This document shows positions 1-9,187 of a DNA stretch of 64,000 nt, piece by piece. The DNA is from Massilia sp. ST3. Lineage in GTDB: Bacteria > Pseudomonadota > Gammaproteobacteria > Burkholderiales > Burkholderiaceae_D. The DNA is taken from positions 29,600 to 93,599 of the forward strand of contig NZ_JAGPWC010000011.1 in assembly GCF_018119405.1 (NCBI RefSeq). Direction: 5' to 3'. Under the pieces are notes generated by a model. It did no database searches. It was not told where the DNA came from and saw only the letters and a list, made by a program, of their open reading frames with translations. How positions within the stretch are numbered: the stretch's first letter is position 1; each line of letters starts with the position of its first letter. The translations under genes and the position numbers were made by a program.

Positions 1-390
1 GTGGTGACGATCCGCATGCTGGAATCGCTGCCCTGGCCGAAGCACCTCAAGAACGTGCCGGAATACGCCGGCGGCCACCACGAGCGCATGGACGGGAAGG
101 GCTATCCGCGCGGCCTCACGCGCGAGCAGATGTCGGTCCAGGCGCGCATCATGGCCATCGCCGACATCTTCGAGGCCCTCACGGCGCGCGACCGCCCCTA
201 CAAGAAGGGCAAGACCCTGTCGGAGTCGCTGCACATCCTGGGCAAGTTCGCGCTCAACGGTCACATCGATCCGGACCTGTTCGACGTCTTCGTGCGCCAG
301 AAGGTCTACCTGGAATTCGCGCGCAAGAACCTCGATCCGTCCCAGATCGACGAGGTCGACGAGGCGGCCATCCCTGGCTACCGGCCATAA
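1..390 (+). CDS. HD-GYP domain protein, C-terminal part (cut by window edge)
   Basis: The reading frame is open from the first base, so the true start lies outside the window and 129 residues of the C-terminal end are visible. The sequence HHERMDGKGYP (residues 26-36) is the second half of an HD-GYP domain, the family that hydrolyses cyclic di-GMP. The first HD motif and any receiver or sensor domain are not visible, so activity cannot be judged. The stop codon is only 15 bases before the CHASE2 cyclase start, with GGAG between them, suggesting co-transcription and a link between cyclic di-GMP turnover and the cyclase. Confidence 0.85.
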   Translation: MVTIRMLESLPWPKHLKNVPEYAGGHHERMDGKGYPRGLTREQMSVQARIMAIADIFEALTARDRPYKKGKTLSESLHILGKFALNGHIDPDLFDVFVRQKVYLEFARKNLDPSQIDEVDEAAIPGYRP

Positions 391-405
391 ATTCCGGAGC
401 CAGGC

Positions 406-2682
406 ATGGGACGCATCCGGCAGGCATTCGGCCGCGCGTGGTCGAAATACGGCGCGCGCTGGGCGCTCGGGATGCTGCTCACCGTGATCGCGGTGCTCTA
501 CCCGCTGGACTTCTGGACCAGCCACACGATCGTGCGCCAGGACACGATCATCGCCGACCTGCGCATGCGCCTCGAGCCCTTCGAGCTCGATCCCTCGATC
601 GTCATCGTCGATATCGACGGCAAGAGCCTGAACGAGATCGGGCGCTTTCCCTGGCCGCGCGACGTGCTGGCCAGGCTGACGCGCCAGCTGACCGTCCACT
701 ACGAGGCGGGCGCGGTGGGTTTCGACGTCTCGTTTCCCGAACCGGACTTGAGTTCCGGCTATGCGGTGCTGGAGCGCCTGGCCCAGCGCGAACTGAAGGA
801 CGTGCCCGGGATAGGGCGAGAGCTCGGCCAGCTCAAGGAGCAGCTCGACTACGATGGCCTGTTCGCCCAGGCCCTGCGGGACCAGCCGGTGGTGCTCGGC
901 TTTAACCTCTCGGCGGACCAGAAGAAGGGCGTCCTGCCCGAACCCGCGTTCACCACCGACTATCTGAACGGACGCACGGTGCTGGCCTATGCCGCGGACG
1001 GCTACGAGGCGAATATCACGCGCCTGCAGGAGGCGGCGGCAGGCGCCGGCGTCTTCACGACCGAGCCCGGTCCGGACGGCCTGGTGCGCAGCTCCCCGTT
1101 GATGTTTCGCATCGGCGACGGCTTCTATCCGGCCCTGTCGGTGGCCACTGCCGCCGCTTTCGTCGACGCCACGGCCGTCAAGCCGCGCTTCGTGGAAACG
1201 GTGGACACGCTGTCCGCGCTCGATCGCGAGACCGACACCGTCGAATTCATCGACATGTACTTCGACAAGCGTGCAACCGGTTTTCCGGTCGGCCAAGCGA
1301 TGACGGTGACCGTGCAGTACCGCGGCAGCGGCGGCCCGGAAGGCGGCGCCTTCCGCTATGTCTCGGCCGCCGACGTGCTGGCGGGCCGGGTGCCGAAACA
1401 AGTGTTGGAGGGGACCATCGTCCTGGTCGGCACCACCGCGCCGGGCCTGCAGGACCTGCGCGCCACGCCCGTGAATCCGGTCTTCCCCGGCGTCGAGGTG
1501 CACGCCAACCTGATCAAGTCGATGCTGGATGGCCGCTTCAAGACCCGGCCGTGGTGGGCGCATACGGTCGAAGCGATCCAGATCGGCGTGGTCGGCCTGG
1601 TCTTGACCGCCGCGCTGGCGCTGCTGTCGCCGGCCTGGTCGGTGCTGGCGGCCGGCCTCGTGTTCGCGGCCTGCGCCTGGTTCAACTACTACGTCTATAC
1701 CGAGCATGACTTCGTGCTCAATGTCTTCATCTGCCTGCTGCTGATCGGCGCCCTGTTCGTGCTGAACCTGGCCTGGGGCTACTTCTTCGAGTTCCGCAAG
1801 GGCAGGGCGCTGGTCTCGCGCTTCGGCGAATACGTGGCGCCCGAGCTGGTGGCGAAGATGGCCGAGGACCCGGCCGCCTACAACATGGACGGAGAAAGCC
1901 GCGAGCTCACCGTCATGTTCGTCGACGTGCGCGGCTTCACCACGATCTCGGAGGGCCTGAGCCCGAAGGAGCTGCGCGAGTACATCAACCTGTATCTCAC
2001 CGCGATGTCCGAGGACATCCGCTCGGCCCACCAGGGCACGCTCGACAAGTACATCGGCGACGCCGTGATGGCCTTCTGGGGCGCGCCGGTGCATTTCCCC
2101 GACCACGCCAGCCGCGCGGTGGCGACCGCGCTCCTGATGCAGGCCAGCGCCGAACAGCTGAACCGCGACTTCCTGCAGCGCGGCTGGCCGGAACTGAAGA
2201 TCGGCATCGGCCTGAACACGGGCCTGATGCACGTGGGCGACATGGGCTCGGCGATCCGCCGGGCCTACACGGTGATGGGGGACGCGGTGAACCTGGGGGC
2301 GCGCCTGGAAGGCATCACCAAGGTCTATGGCGTCGGCATCGCCGTGGGCGAGGCGACCCGCCTGGCGGCGCCCGGATTCGTATGGCGCGAACTGGACCTG
2401 GTGCGGGTCAAGGGCAAGAACGAACCGGTCGCCATCTTCGAGCCGCTGGGCAAGGCCGGCGACCTGGCGCCCGCGGCGCTGGACGAACTGGCCGCCTGGG
2501 AAGCGGCGCTGCGGCTGGTGCGCAGCCAGCACTGGGACGCGGCGCAGGCCGCGCTCGAGGCGCTGCAGGCCGCCCATCCCGCGCGCGGCCTGTATGCGCT
2601 TTACCTGGAACGCATCGCCCACTACCGCCGTTATCCGCCAGGGGCGGATTGGGACGGCGTCACGAGCTTCGAGACGAAATAG
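406..2682 (+). CDS. CHASE2-domain membrane adenylate/guanylate cyclase
   Basis: A 758-residue class III nucleotide cyclase with an extracytoplasmic sensor. One N-terminal membrane segment (about residues 18-38) is followed by a CHASE2 domain (about 45-385), then three closely spaced membrane helices (about 390-460) and the catalytic domain (about 500-680). Metal-binding aspartates are visible in FVDVRGFT and in YIGDAVMAFW, and a lysine precedes the second motif (DKYIGD), which favours ATP over GTP. The C-terminal 70 residues are helical and probably regulatory. The start has a GGAG site 8 bases upstream. CHASE2 cyclases are often next to FecR-domain genes, as here. The signal sensed is unknown. 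Confidence 0.9.
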   Translation: MGRIRQAFGRAWSKYGARWALGMLLTVIAVLYPLDFWTSHTIVRQDTIIADLRMRLEPFELDPSIVIVDIDGKSLNEIGRFPWPRDVLARLTRQLTVHYEAGAVGFDVSFPEPDLSSGYAVLERLAQRELKDVPGIGRELGQLKEQLDYDGLFAQALRDQPVVLGFNLSADQKKGVLPEPAFTTDYLNGRTVLAYAADGYEANITRLQEAAAGAGVFTTEPGPDGLVRSSPLMFRIGDGFYPALSVATAAAFVDATAVKPRFVETVDTLSALDRETDTVEFIDMYFDKRATGFPVGQAMTVTVQYRGSGGPEGGAFRYVSAADVLAGRVPKQVLEGTIVLVGTTAPGLQDLRATPVNPVFPGVEVHANLIKSMLDGRFKTRPWWAHTVEAIQIGVVGLVLTAALALLSPAWSVLAAGLVFAACAWFNYYVYTEHDFVLNVFICLLLIGALFVLNLAWGYFFEFRKGRALVSRFGEYVAPELVAKMAEDPAAYNMDGESRELTVMFVDVRGFTTISEGLSPKELREYINLYLTAMSEDIRSAHQGTLDKYIGDAVMAFWGAPVHFPDHASRAVATALLMQASAEQLNRDFLQRGWPELKIGIGLNTGLMHVGDMGSAIRRAYTVMGDAVNLGARLEGITKVYGVGIAVGEATRLAAPGFVWRELDLVRVKGKNEPVAIFEPLGKAGDLAPAALDELAAWEAALRLVRSQHWDAAQAALEALQAAHPARGLYALYLERIAHYRRYPPGADWDGVTSFETK

Positions 2683-2892
2683 GCGCACCGCCCGCGCGAA
2701 GTTGCATCAGAACAACAATTCGGGTTGCGCCTGCCCCCCTCCCGGTGGGGGAAGTTGCTTTTGTCACCCTATTTTTTCTCTGCTGCAAGTTAAAGCTGGT
2801 TACACTCATACCGCATGCATGCCCTGGCGCGCCCACGGCTTGCCTCCGGCCGCAACAGCACCCGATAAGAACGACAATTCGTAGAGTCAAAC

Positions 2893-4503
2893 ATGAAACA
2901 ACGCTTTGCACGCCTGCTCGCAGGCTCCGTGCTTGCCGCCGCCGTCAGCGCCGCGTGGGCGCAGGAACCCGCTGCTCCCGCGGCCGCCGATGACGTCGTC
3001 CGCTTCGAGATCAGCCGCTTCGACGTGGCCGGCAACAGCCTGCTCGACCCGAAGGAGGTCGAGCGCGCCGTGGCGCCCTATGTGGGCGCGCAGCGCGACT
3101 TCGGCGACGTCCAGCGCGCCCTGGAGGCGCTCGAGGCGTTGTACCACGCGCACGGCTACAACGTGGTGACGGTGCAGCTGCCGGAACAGGAACTGAACGG
3201 CGGCGTGGTGCGCCTGAACGTGGTGCAGACCCGGATCGGCAGCGTCAAGGTGAGCGGCAACCGCTACCACAGCGAAGACAACATCCGCCGCAGCCTGCCG
3301 GCCCTGGTGCCGGGCCAGACCCCGAACCTGAAGCAGGTCTCGGCCAACCTCAAGCTGGCCAACGAGAACCCCTCCAGGAAGATCAAGCTGAGCCTGGGCA
3401 GCGGCGCGGCCGACGACAGCGTCGACGCCAGCATCGAGGTGGCGGACGACAAGCCGTGGAGCGTGATGCTCAACCTCGACAATACCGGCAGCGAGGAAAC
3501 CGGCAAGACCCACGCCGGCGTGGTGCTCCAGCATGCGAACCTGGGGGGGCTCGACCATGTCGGCAGCCTGCAGTACACCACCACGGTGGAGAAGCCCGAC
3601 CAGGTCGCCGTCTGGGGCCTGGGCTACCACATCCCCCTGTATGCGCAGGGAGCGGCGCTGGACTTCTACGCCAGCTATTCCGACGTCGATTCCGGCATCG
3701 TCAGCGCCGGCCTGTTCGACCTGGCCGTGAGCGGCCGCGGCGCCGTCTACGGTGCGCGCTATACCCGGATCCTTCCCAAGAGCCTGCTGGCCGGACGCGA
3801 CTTCGAGGCGCGCCTGCTGCTGGGCGCCGACGTCAAGGCCTACAAGAACAGCGTGCTGTTCGCACAGGAGAACTTCGGCAACGACGTCACCGTGCGTCCC
3901 CTGAGCATCGGCTACACGGGCCGGGTGGCGCTCGATGGCGGCGAGGCGAGCTTCGCGTTGACCCTGCTGCGCAATGTGCCGGGCGGCTCGCGCGGCGGCA
4001 AGGAAGACTTCCAGCGGGCCCGCCTGGGGGCCAAGGCGGGCTACACGGCGCTGCGCTTCTCGGGCGCCTGGAGCCGGGCCCTGGGCGAGAGCGACTGGCA
4101 GGCGCGCCTGCTGGCCAACGGCCAGGCAAGCGGCGACGCCCTGGTGCCGGGCGAGCAGTTCGGCGCCGGCGGCTCGACCTCGGTGCGCGGCTTCGACGAG
4201 CGCGCACTGTCGACCGATTCGGGCCTGGGCGCCAACCTGGAACTGTACACGCCGAACTGGTGCAGCCGCGCCGGCTGGCAATGCCGCGCGCTCGCCTTCT
4301 ATGACACCGCCTACGGCAAGCGCAAGCATGCGCTGCCGGGCGAACTGGCCAGCACCACCATCGCCGGCGCCGGCCTGGGCCTGCGCTTCGCGGTGGGCAG
4401 CTCTGCCTCGCTGCAGGCCGACTACGGACATGTCGTGAAAGAGGGCGTGTTGAAGGGCGCGGGCAGCGGCAAGCTGCACGTGCGCCTCGGCCTGGCTTAT
4501 TAA
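2893..4503 (+). CDS. TpsB outer-membrane transporter (ShlB/FhaC/HecB family)
   Basis: A 536-residue two-partner secretion transporter. It has a cleavable signal peptide (about residues 1-24, ending AAWA), POTRA domains (about 33-185, with a VVRFEISRFDVAGN strand) and a C-terminal beta-barrel (about 200-536) ending in the aromatic-rich RLGLAY typical of outer-membrane proteins. Such proteins export one TpsA partner, and a TpsA-like gene starts 11 bases downstream. The 210-base gap before it holds a C/G-rich hairpin and probably a promoter. The total length is usual for the family. Function is secure at family level, but the substrate is inferred only from position. Confidence 0.88.
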   Translation: MKQRFARLLAGSVLAAAVSAAWAQEPAAPAAADDVVRFEISRFDVAGNSLLDPKEVERAVAPYVGAQRDFGDVQRALEALEALYHAHGYNVVTVQLPEQELNGGVVRLNVVQTRIGSVKVSGNRYHSEDNIRRSLPALVPGQTPNLKQVSANLKLANENPSRKIKLSLGSGAADDSVDASIEVADDKPWSVMLNLDNTGSEETGKTHAGVVLQHANLGGLDHVGSLQYTTTVEKPDQVAVWGLGYHIPLYAQGAALDFYASYSDVDSGIVSAGLFDLAVSGRGAVYGARYTRILPKSLLAGRDFEARLLLGADVKAYKNSVLFAQENFGNDVTVRPLSIGYTGRVALDGGEASFALTLLRNVPGGSRGGKEDFQRARLGAKAGYTALRFSGAWSRALGESDWQARLLANGQASGDALVPGEQFGAGGSTSVRGFDERALSTDSGLGANLELYTPNWCSRAGWQCRALAFYDTAYGKRKHALPGELASTTIAGAGLGLRFAVGSSASLQADYGHVVKEGVLKGAGSGKLHVRLGLAY

Positions 4504-4514
4504 GGAAACACCAG

Positions 4515-7500
4515 ATGAACAATCCACTCTTCAAGGTCCGCGCTCCGGCGCTCCGGCAGGCCGCCATCTTCCTGGCCGCCGCGGCGGTCTGCCTGAACGC
4601 TGCCCAGGCCGCGCCGGCGCTGCCGCAGGTCGTCGCCGGCCAGGCCAGCTTCGCCCAGCAGGGCAATGTGTTCTCGATCACGAACACGCCCGGCACGATC
4701 ATCAACTGGCAGAGCTTCTCGGTCAATCCAGGCGAGATCACGCGCTTCGTCCAGCAAGGCAGCGACAGCGCGGTGCTCAACCGCATCCTGGGCCAGGACC
4801 CGTCGCGCATCCTGGGTGCGCTGCAATCGAACGGCAAGGTCTTCCTGATCAACCCGAACGGCATCCTGTTCGGCCGCGACGCGCGCGTGGACGTCAACGG
4901 CCTGGTGGCCTCGACCCTGAACTTGAGCGACGCCGACTTCCTGGCCGGCAAGCGCCGCTTCACGGCGGGGGCCACGGCTGGGGCGGTGCGTAACGAAGGC
5001 GCCATCACGACCCCGGGCGGCGGCCAGGTCTTCCTGGTCGCGCCGCAGGTCGAGAACAGCGGCGTGATCAGCGCGCCGAACGGCGACGTGATGCTGGCCG
5101 CCGGCCGCAGCGTGGAGCTGGTCGATTCCAGCAACCCGGACCTGCACGTGGTGGTGTCGGCGCCCGCCGACCAGGCTGTCAACCTGGGCCAGGTGGTGGC
5201 GAACAGCGGCCGCATCGGCATCTACGGCGCCCTGGTGCACCAGCGCGGCGCGGTCAATGCCGACAGCGCCGTGGTCGGCGCCGGCGGCAAGATCGTCCTC
5301 AAGGCCAGCCGCGACACGGTGCTCGACAGCGGCAGCGTGACCAGCGCCAAGGGCGAGGGCAAGGGCGGCGAAATCCACCTGCTGGGAGAACGGGTTGGCC
5401 TGGCCGGCAACGCGGCGGTCGACGCCAGTGGCCGCCTCGGCGGCGGCATCGTGCTGGCCGGTGGCGACTACCAGGGCAAGAACGCCCTGGTGGCCAACGC
5501 GCGCCAGACCTGGTTCGGCAAGGACGCCAGCATCCGCGCCGACGCCACCCGGCAGGGCGACGGCGGCAAGGTCGTGCTGTGGGCCGACGGCGCCACCGCG
5601 GCCTACGGCAGCATCTCGGCGCGCGGCGCCGGTACCGGGGCCCAGGCGGGCAAGGGCGGCCTGGTGGAAACCTCGGGACACGAGCTGGACGTGAGCGGCA
5701 TCCGCGTCGATGCCGGCGCCAGCCATGGCCGCAAGGGCACCTGGCTGCTCGATCCCTACGACATCGTGGTCGCGGCCGACGGCAACGCCAGCGCGGCCGA
5801 CGTCGCGCTGTTCGGCATGGGGTCGAACAGCGGCGAGACCCGGGTCTCGGCCACGACCCTGCTGGCGACCAACGCCGACATCGTGCTCCAGGCCCAGCAC
5901 GACCTGACCTTCGCGCAAAGCCTGAACACGCCCTACAGCCTGCGCGCCGAGGCGGGCAACAGCATCTTCGTCAACGCGCCGCTGCAGGCCGGCGGCAATC
6001 TCGATTTCCGCGCGGCCAACAGCTTCACCCTGAGCGCCGGCGCCACGCTCGCCAGCGCGAACACCATCGACTTCAAGGCCGAGCGCATGACCTTCGACGG
6101 CGGCGTCGGCGGCGTCGGCAGCGCGCTGCCGGTCATCAGCTTCAGCACATACAACGACGCCACCGCGATCAACGTGCGCGGCACGGCGACCGGCAGCGTC
6201 CTGACCCTGGACCCGGTCAAGCTGAACGCGATGGGCGCCTACTCGATCAACATCGGCAACAGCGCCCACACGGGCGCGATCAGCATCGACAATGCGCTGG
6301 GCCTGAACAGCCACCTGGCGATCGACACCCAGGGCGTGATCAACATCAATGCCCCGGTCATCCTGAGCGGCAGCGGCAGGCAGTTCATCGGCAACCTGCA
6401 TCCCAAGCTGGGCGGCGGCGCGGTGATGGTGCATGGCGGCGGTTCGATCGACGCGGCCGGCGGCATCCAGATGAGCGGCAACTCACTGAGCGTGGACGGT
6501 GCGCTCAGATCGAGCGTGATAAAGCTCGCGGCCGGCGACAGCCTGGTCGTGAACGGCACCCTGGACGCCGGCAGCCTGGCCGACCTGAGCGCGCTGGGTT
6601 TGATCAACGGGGCGGGCGCGATCAAGGCGCCAAGCCTGAAGATCGAGGCCGAGTCGGTCTACCTGCCCGGCGCCAACAAGGTCGGCACCCTGGCCGGCCT
6701 CGCCGCCGGCAACCTGTTCCGCTTCAACTGGGTCGACAGCCTGCGCGTCGGCACCGTCGGCGGCCTGACCGGCCTGAAGGCCGGTGTCGAACTCAACCTG
6801 ACCGGCGGCGCCTTCGCCGTCGACAGCTGGGCATCGGGCACCGCGGTGGTGATCGACGCCGCCTCCATCGGCGGCGGGGGCGTCCTCAAGGGGGACTTCG
6901 TGTCGCTGACCTCGCGCGGCGGCATCGGCGCCGACAACCTCGCGCTGCGGACCAGCACCGGCATCCTGTCGGCCATCAACACGGCGGCCGGCAGCGCGCC
7001 GATCAAGATCGTCAACGACCGCGCACTGATCCTGAAGGACGTGGTGCAGGCCGGCAGCGGCAACGACGGCGCGATCTCGATCGACAGCACCGGCGGCCTG
7101 ACCGTGGCGCGCACCGAATCCTTCGGCCAGGGCGTGAAGACCGGCAGCGGCAACATCAGCCTGGTCACCCACAGCCCGCTGACCATCGAAGGCAGCGTGA
7201 CGTCGACGAGCGGCAACATCCGCCTGTTCGCCGACAACGGCGGCGCGGTCACCATCCGCAACACGGCCAGTGTCAACACCAGCGGCAACCTCAGTCTCGA
7301 AGGCGGCAGCGCCTCGATCGCGCCGGGCAGCGTCCTGGTGCCGGCGGAACGCCTGCAGGTGACCACCACCGCGCCCCAGCCCCAGCCGCAACCGGACCCC
7401 AAACCGGAACCCGATCCCGATCCCGTGCCTGATCCCGATCCCATCCCCGATCCGGAGCCCGAGCCGCTCCCGCCGCCCCAGTTGTCCGCCTGCCTGGCCA

Positions 7501-8291
7501 ATCCGGCGCTGGCCGGCTGCGGCCCGGTGCTGGAAGCGGCGCTGCAGTCCTGCGTCGCCAACCCGCTCGGTGCGAACTGCTCGGCCATCCTGCCGTCGCT
7601 GGCGCAGTGCCGCGCCAATCCCAAGCTGCCGGGTTGCGAGCCGGTGATCGCGCGCGCCACTTTCGAGGCCTGCCTGGTCGATCCGACCGGCCCGAACTGC
7701 GCGGTGGTTCTGCCGCCGATCGAGGTCTGCAAGCTGACCCCGGGACGCGAAGGCTGTGCACAGACCCTGCAGGTGACCTTCAATTCCTGCCTGATCGACC
7801 CGAGCGACGCCGTCTGCGCGGGTGTGCTGCCGACCCTGTCGGAATGCACCGGCCGGCCGGGCGCGCCGGGTTGCGAGGTGGTGCTGCCGACCCTGGCGCA
7901 ATGCATCGGCAGCCCGTCGCTGCAAGGCTGCGAAGTGCGCCTGCCGGGCGTGGCGCAGTGCGTGGCCTCGCCGTTCACCGCGGGTTGCGAGGCGGTGCTG
8001 CCGGTGGCGGCGCTGTGCACGCGCGACCCGTCCCATCCGTCCTGCCTCGTCCCGCTCAACGGCGGGGCAGGCGGCTCGCCGACCGCGCCGGTCGTCAAGG
8101 CCCAGCGCGTGGTGCTCGACCTGATCGACCGCCAGATCCGGGACGAACCGGGCAAGCAGGCGGCGCAAGCGGCGACCGGCGCAGGCCAGCCGGACAAGGA
8201 TGACAAGGGCGACAAGCTGGCCGGACCTGCGTCCGCGGAGAACACTGGAGTGAAGAATGAAAAACCTGCGACTAAACTGTACTGCAATTAA
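4515..8291 (+). CDS. TpsA-like filamentous haemagglutinin with cysteine-repeat tail
   Basis: A 1258-residue secreted protein. The order is: signal peptide (about 1-32), a TPS/haemagglutination-activity domain with the diagnostic NPNGILFG at 113-120, a long beta-helix-like region with the motif WLLDPYDI near 410, an Asp/Pro-rich linker (about 955-985), ten cysteine-pair repeats (993-1177), and a charged C-terminus ending YCN. The beta-helix is expected to be exported by the TpsB encoded just upstream. The last 35 bases overlap the FecR gene, implying translational coupling. The tail is not a usual TpsA feature and may anchor, cap or cross-link the fibre through disulfides. Adhesin role is inferred. 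Confidence 0.87.
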   Translation: MNNPLFKVRAPALRQAAIFLAAAAVCLNAAQAAPALPQVVAGQASFAQQGNVFSITNTPGTIINWQSFSVNPGEITRFVQQGSDSAVLNRILGQDPSRILGALQSNGKVFLINPNGILFGRDARVDVNGLVASTLNLSDADFLAGKRRFTAGATAGAVRNEGAITTPGGGQVFLVAPQVENSGVISAPNGDVMLAAGRSVELVDSSNPDLHVVVSAPADQAVNLGQVVANSGRIGIYGALVHQRGAVNADSAVVGAGGKIVLKASRDTVLDSGSVTSAKGEGKGGEIHLLGERVGLAGNAAVDASGRLGGGIVLAGGDYQGKNALVANARQTWFGKDASIRADATRQGDGGKVVLWADGATAAYGSISARGAGTGAQAGKGGLVETSGHELDVSGIRVDAGASHGRKGTWLLDPYDIVVAADGNASAADVALFGMGSNSGETRVSATTLLATNADIVLQAQHDLTFAQSLNTPYSLRAEAGNSIFVNAPLQAGGNLDFRAANSFTLSAGATLASANTIDFKAERMTFDGGVGGVGSALPVISFSTYNDATAINVRGTATGSVLTLDPVKLNAMGAYSINIGNSAHTGAISIDNALGLNSHLAIDTQGVININAPVILSGSGRQFIGNLHPKLGGGAVMVHGGGSIDAAGGIQMSGNSLSVDGALRSSVIKLAAGDSLVVNGTLDAGSLADLSALGLINGAGAIKAPSLKIEAESVYLPGANKVGTLAGLAAGNLFRFNWVDSLRVGTVGGLTGLKAGVELNLTGGAFAVDSWASGTAVVIDAASIGGGGVLKGDFVSLTSRGGIGADNLALRTSTGILSAINTAAGSAPIKIVNDRALILKDVVQAGSGNDGAISIDSTGGLTVARTESFGQGVKTGSGNISLVTHSPLTIEGSVTSTSGNIRLFADNGGAVTIRNTASVNTSGNLSLEGGSASIAPGSVLVPAERLQVTTTAPQPQPQPDPKPEPDPDPVPDPDPIPDPEPEPLPPPQLSACLANPALAGCGPVLEAALQSCVANPLGANCSAILPSLAQCRANPKLPGCEPVIARATFEACLVDPTGPNCAVVLPPIEVCKLTPGREGCAQTLQVTFNSCLIDPSDAVCAGVLPTLSECTGRPGAPGCEVVLPTLAQCIGSPSLQGCEVRLPGVAQCVASPFTAGCEAVLPVAALCTRDPSHPSCLVPLNGGAGGSPTAPVVKAQRVVLDLIDRQIRDEPGKQAAQAATGAGQPDKDDKGDKLAGPASAENTGVKNEKPATKLYCN
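7491..8045 (+). repeat. Ten tandem cysteine-pair repeats encoded in the TpsA-like gene
   Basis: Every unit has C-x3-P-x4-C, with exactly eight residues between the two cysteines in all ten copies. The gaps between units are 9-11 residues and usually carry VLP or ILP followed by three or four residues, often ending AQ or SE. The unit is therefore 19-21 residues. Twenty cysteines at regular spacing in an exported protein suggest one disulfide per unit. I do not recognise a named family. Confidence 0.9.
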
Positions 8292-9129
8292 GGCTGTCCT
8301 GTTCGCCGTGCTGCTCGGCTTCGGCGGCGCGGCCTGGGCGGCGCAGGTGGCGGGCATGATCACGCGCCTGAGCGGCCCGCTGCTGGCCAAGAAGGCCGAC
8401 GGCAGCGTCAAGGTGCTGGCCCTGCGCTCGGAGATCGAGAGCGGCGACACCCTGGTGTCGGAGAAAAATACCTACGCCCAGATCAAGTTCGTCGACAACA
8501 GCGAGATCACGCTGCGTCCCGGCACCACGTTCAAGGTGGAGGATTTTTCCTTCGACCAGAACAAGCCGGAAGACGACAAGGCCAGCTACAGCCTGGTAAA
8601 GGGCGGCCTGCGCTCGATTACCGGCCTGATGGGCAAGCGCAACAAGGAAAAATTCTCGCTCAAGACCCCGACTGCGACCATCGGCATCCGCGGCACCACC
8701 TTCGTGGTGCAGTACGTGCCGCCGCCGGCGGCGGGCGCGAACGGCCTGCGGGTCGTGGACAGCGTGGACATGCCCGGGCTGAGCGACGAGATGGTGCAGA
8801 ACCTGGCCGGCAAGAACGGCGCCGGGCAGGGCAAGGTTGCGCGTGGCGCGGATGGCCCGGTCAACCCGGGGCCGCAGCAGAAGCTGCCGCCCGGCCTGCA
8901 CCTGCAGGTGACCGACGGCGCCATCATCGTCACTAACAATGGCGGCGCGCTGGGCTTCCAGGCAGGCCAGTTCGGCTATGTGCCGAGCGTGAACCAGCCG
9001 CCGGTGATCGTGCCCTCGAACCCGGGCATCCAGTTCGTGCCGCCGCCGTCCTTCGACGCAGGCAGCGGCGGCCCTACGGCCAGCAACGGATCGGGACAGG
9101 GCGACGCGACCGACTGCATCGTGCGCTGA
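8257..9129 (+). CDS. FecR-domain periplasmic protein
   Basis: A 290-residue protein with a signal peptide (about 1-29, ending AWA) and a FecR domain (about 30-150) including DNSEITLRPGTTFKVEDF and the conserved TPTATIGIRGTTF stretch. The C-terminal half is low-complexity and Pro/Gly rich. FecR domains in anti-sigma regulators sense periplasmic signals, but this stand-alone type without a cytoplasmic N-terminus is more often found beside CHASE2 cyclases and surface proteins, with unproven function. It starts inside the end of the TpsA-like gene and ends just before an intrinsic terminator, so it closes the transcription unit. Confidence 0.85.
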   Translation: MKNLRLNCTAIKAVLFAVLLGFGGAAWAAQVAGMITRLSGPLLAKKADGSVKVLALRSEIESGDTLVSEKNTYAQIKFVDNSEITLRPGTTFKVEDFSFDQNKPEDDKASYSLVKGGLRSITGLMGKRNKEKFSLKTPTATIGIRGTTFVVQYVPPPAAGANGLRVVDSVDMPGLSDEMVQNLAGKNGAGQGKVARGADGPVNPGPQQKLPPGLHLQVTDGAIIVTNNGGALGFQAGQFGYVPSVNQPPVIVPSNPGIQFVPPPSFDAGSGGPTASNGSGQGDATDCIVR

Positions 9130-9150
9130 GCGGCGCCCGCACCATCCACA

Positions 9151-9187
9151 GCCCCGCGCGCCGCTCGGCCCGCGGGGCTTGTTGTTT
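9151..9187 (+). terminator. Intrinsic terminator after the FecR gene
   Basis: GCCCCGCG at 9151-9158 pairs with CGCGGGGC at 9171-9178, followed by the T-rich TTGTTGTTT. It ends the CHASE2-TPS-FecR unit and touches the stop codon of the convergent sigma factor gene. Confidence 0.8.

Noticed and set aside
4500..6434. 644-codon minus-strand frame across the TpsA-like gene
   Set aside because: Antisense to a well-supported gene. The repetitive Asp/Val/Gln/Arg composition reflects reversed codons.
7378..7470. DNA tandem repeat or slippage locus in the Asp/Pro linker
   Set aside because: The repeats (GATCCCGATCCC and similar) are short and imperfect and keep the frame as a normal linker. There is no evidence of phase variation.
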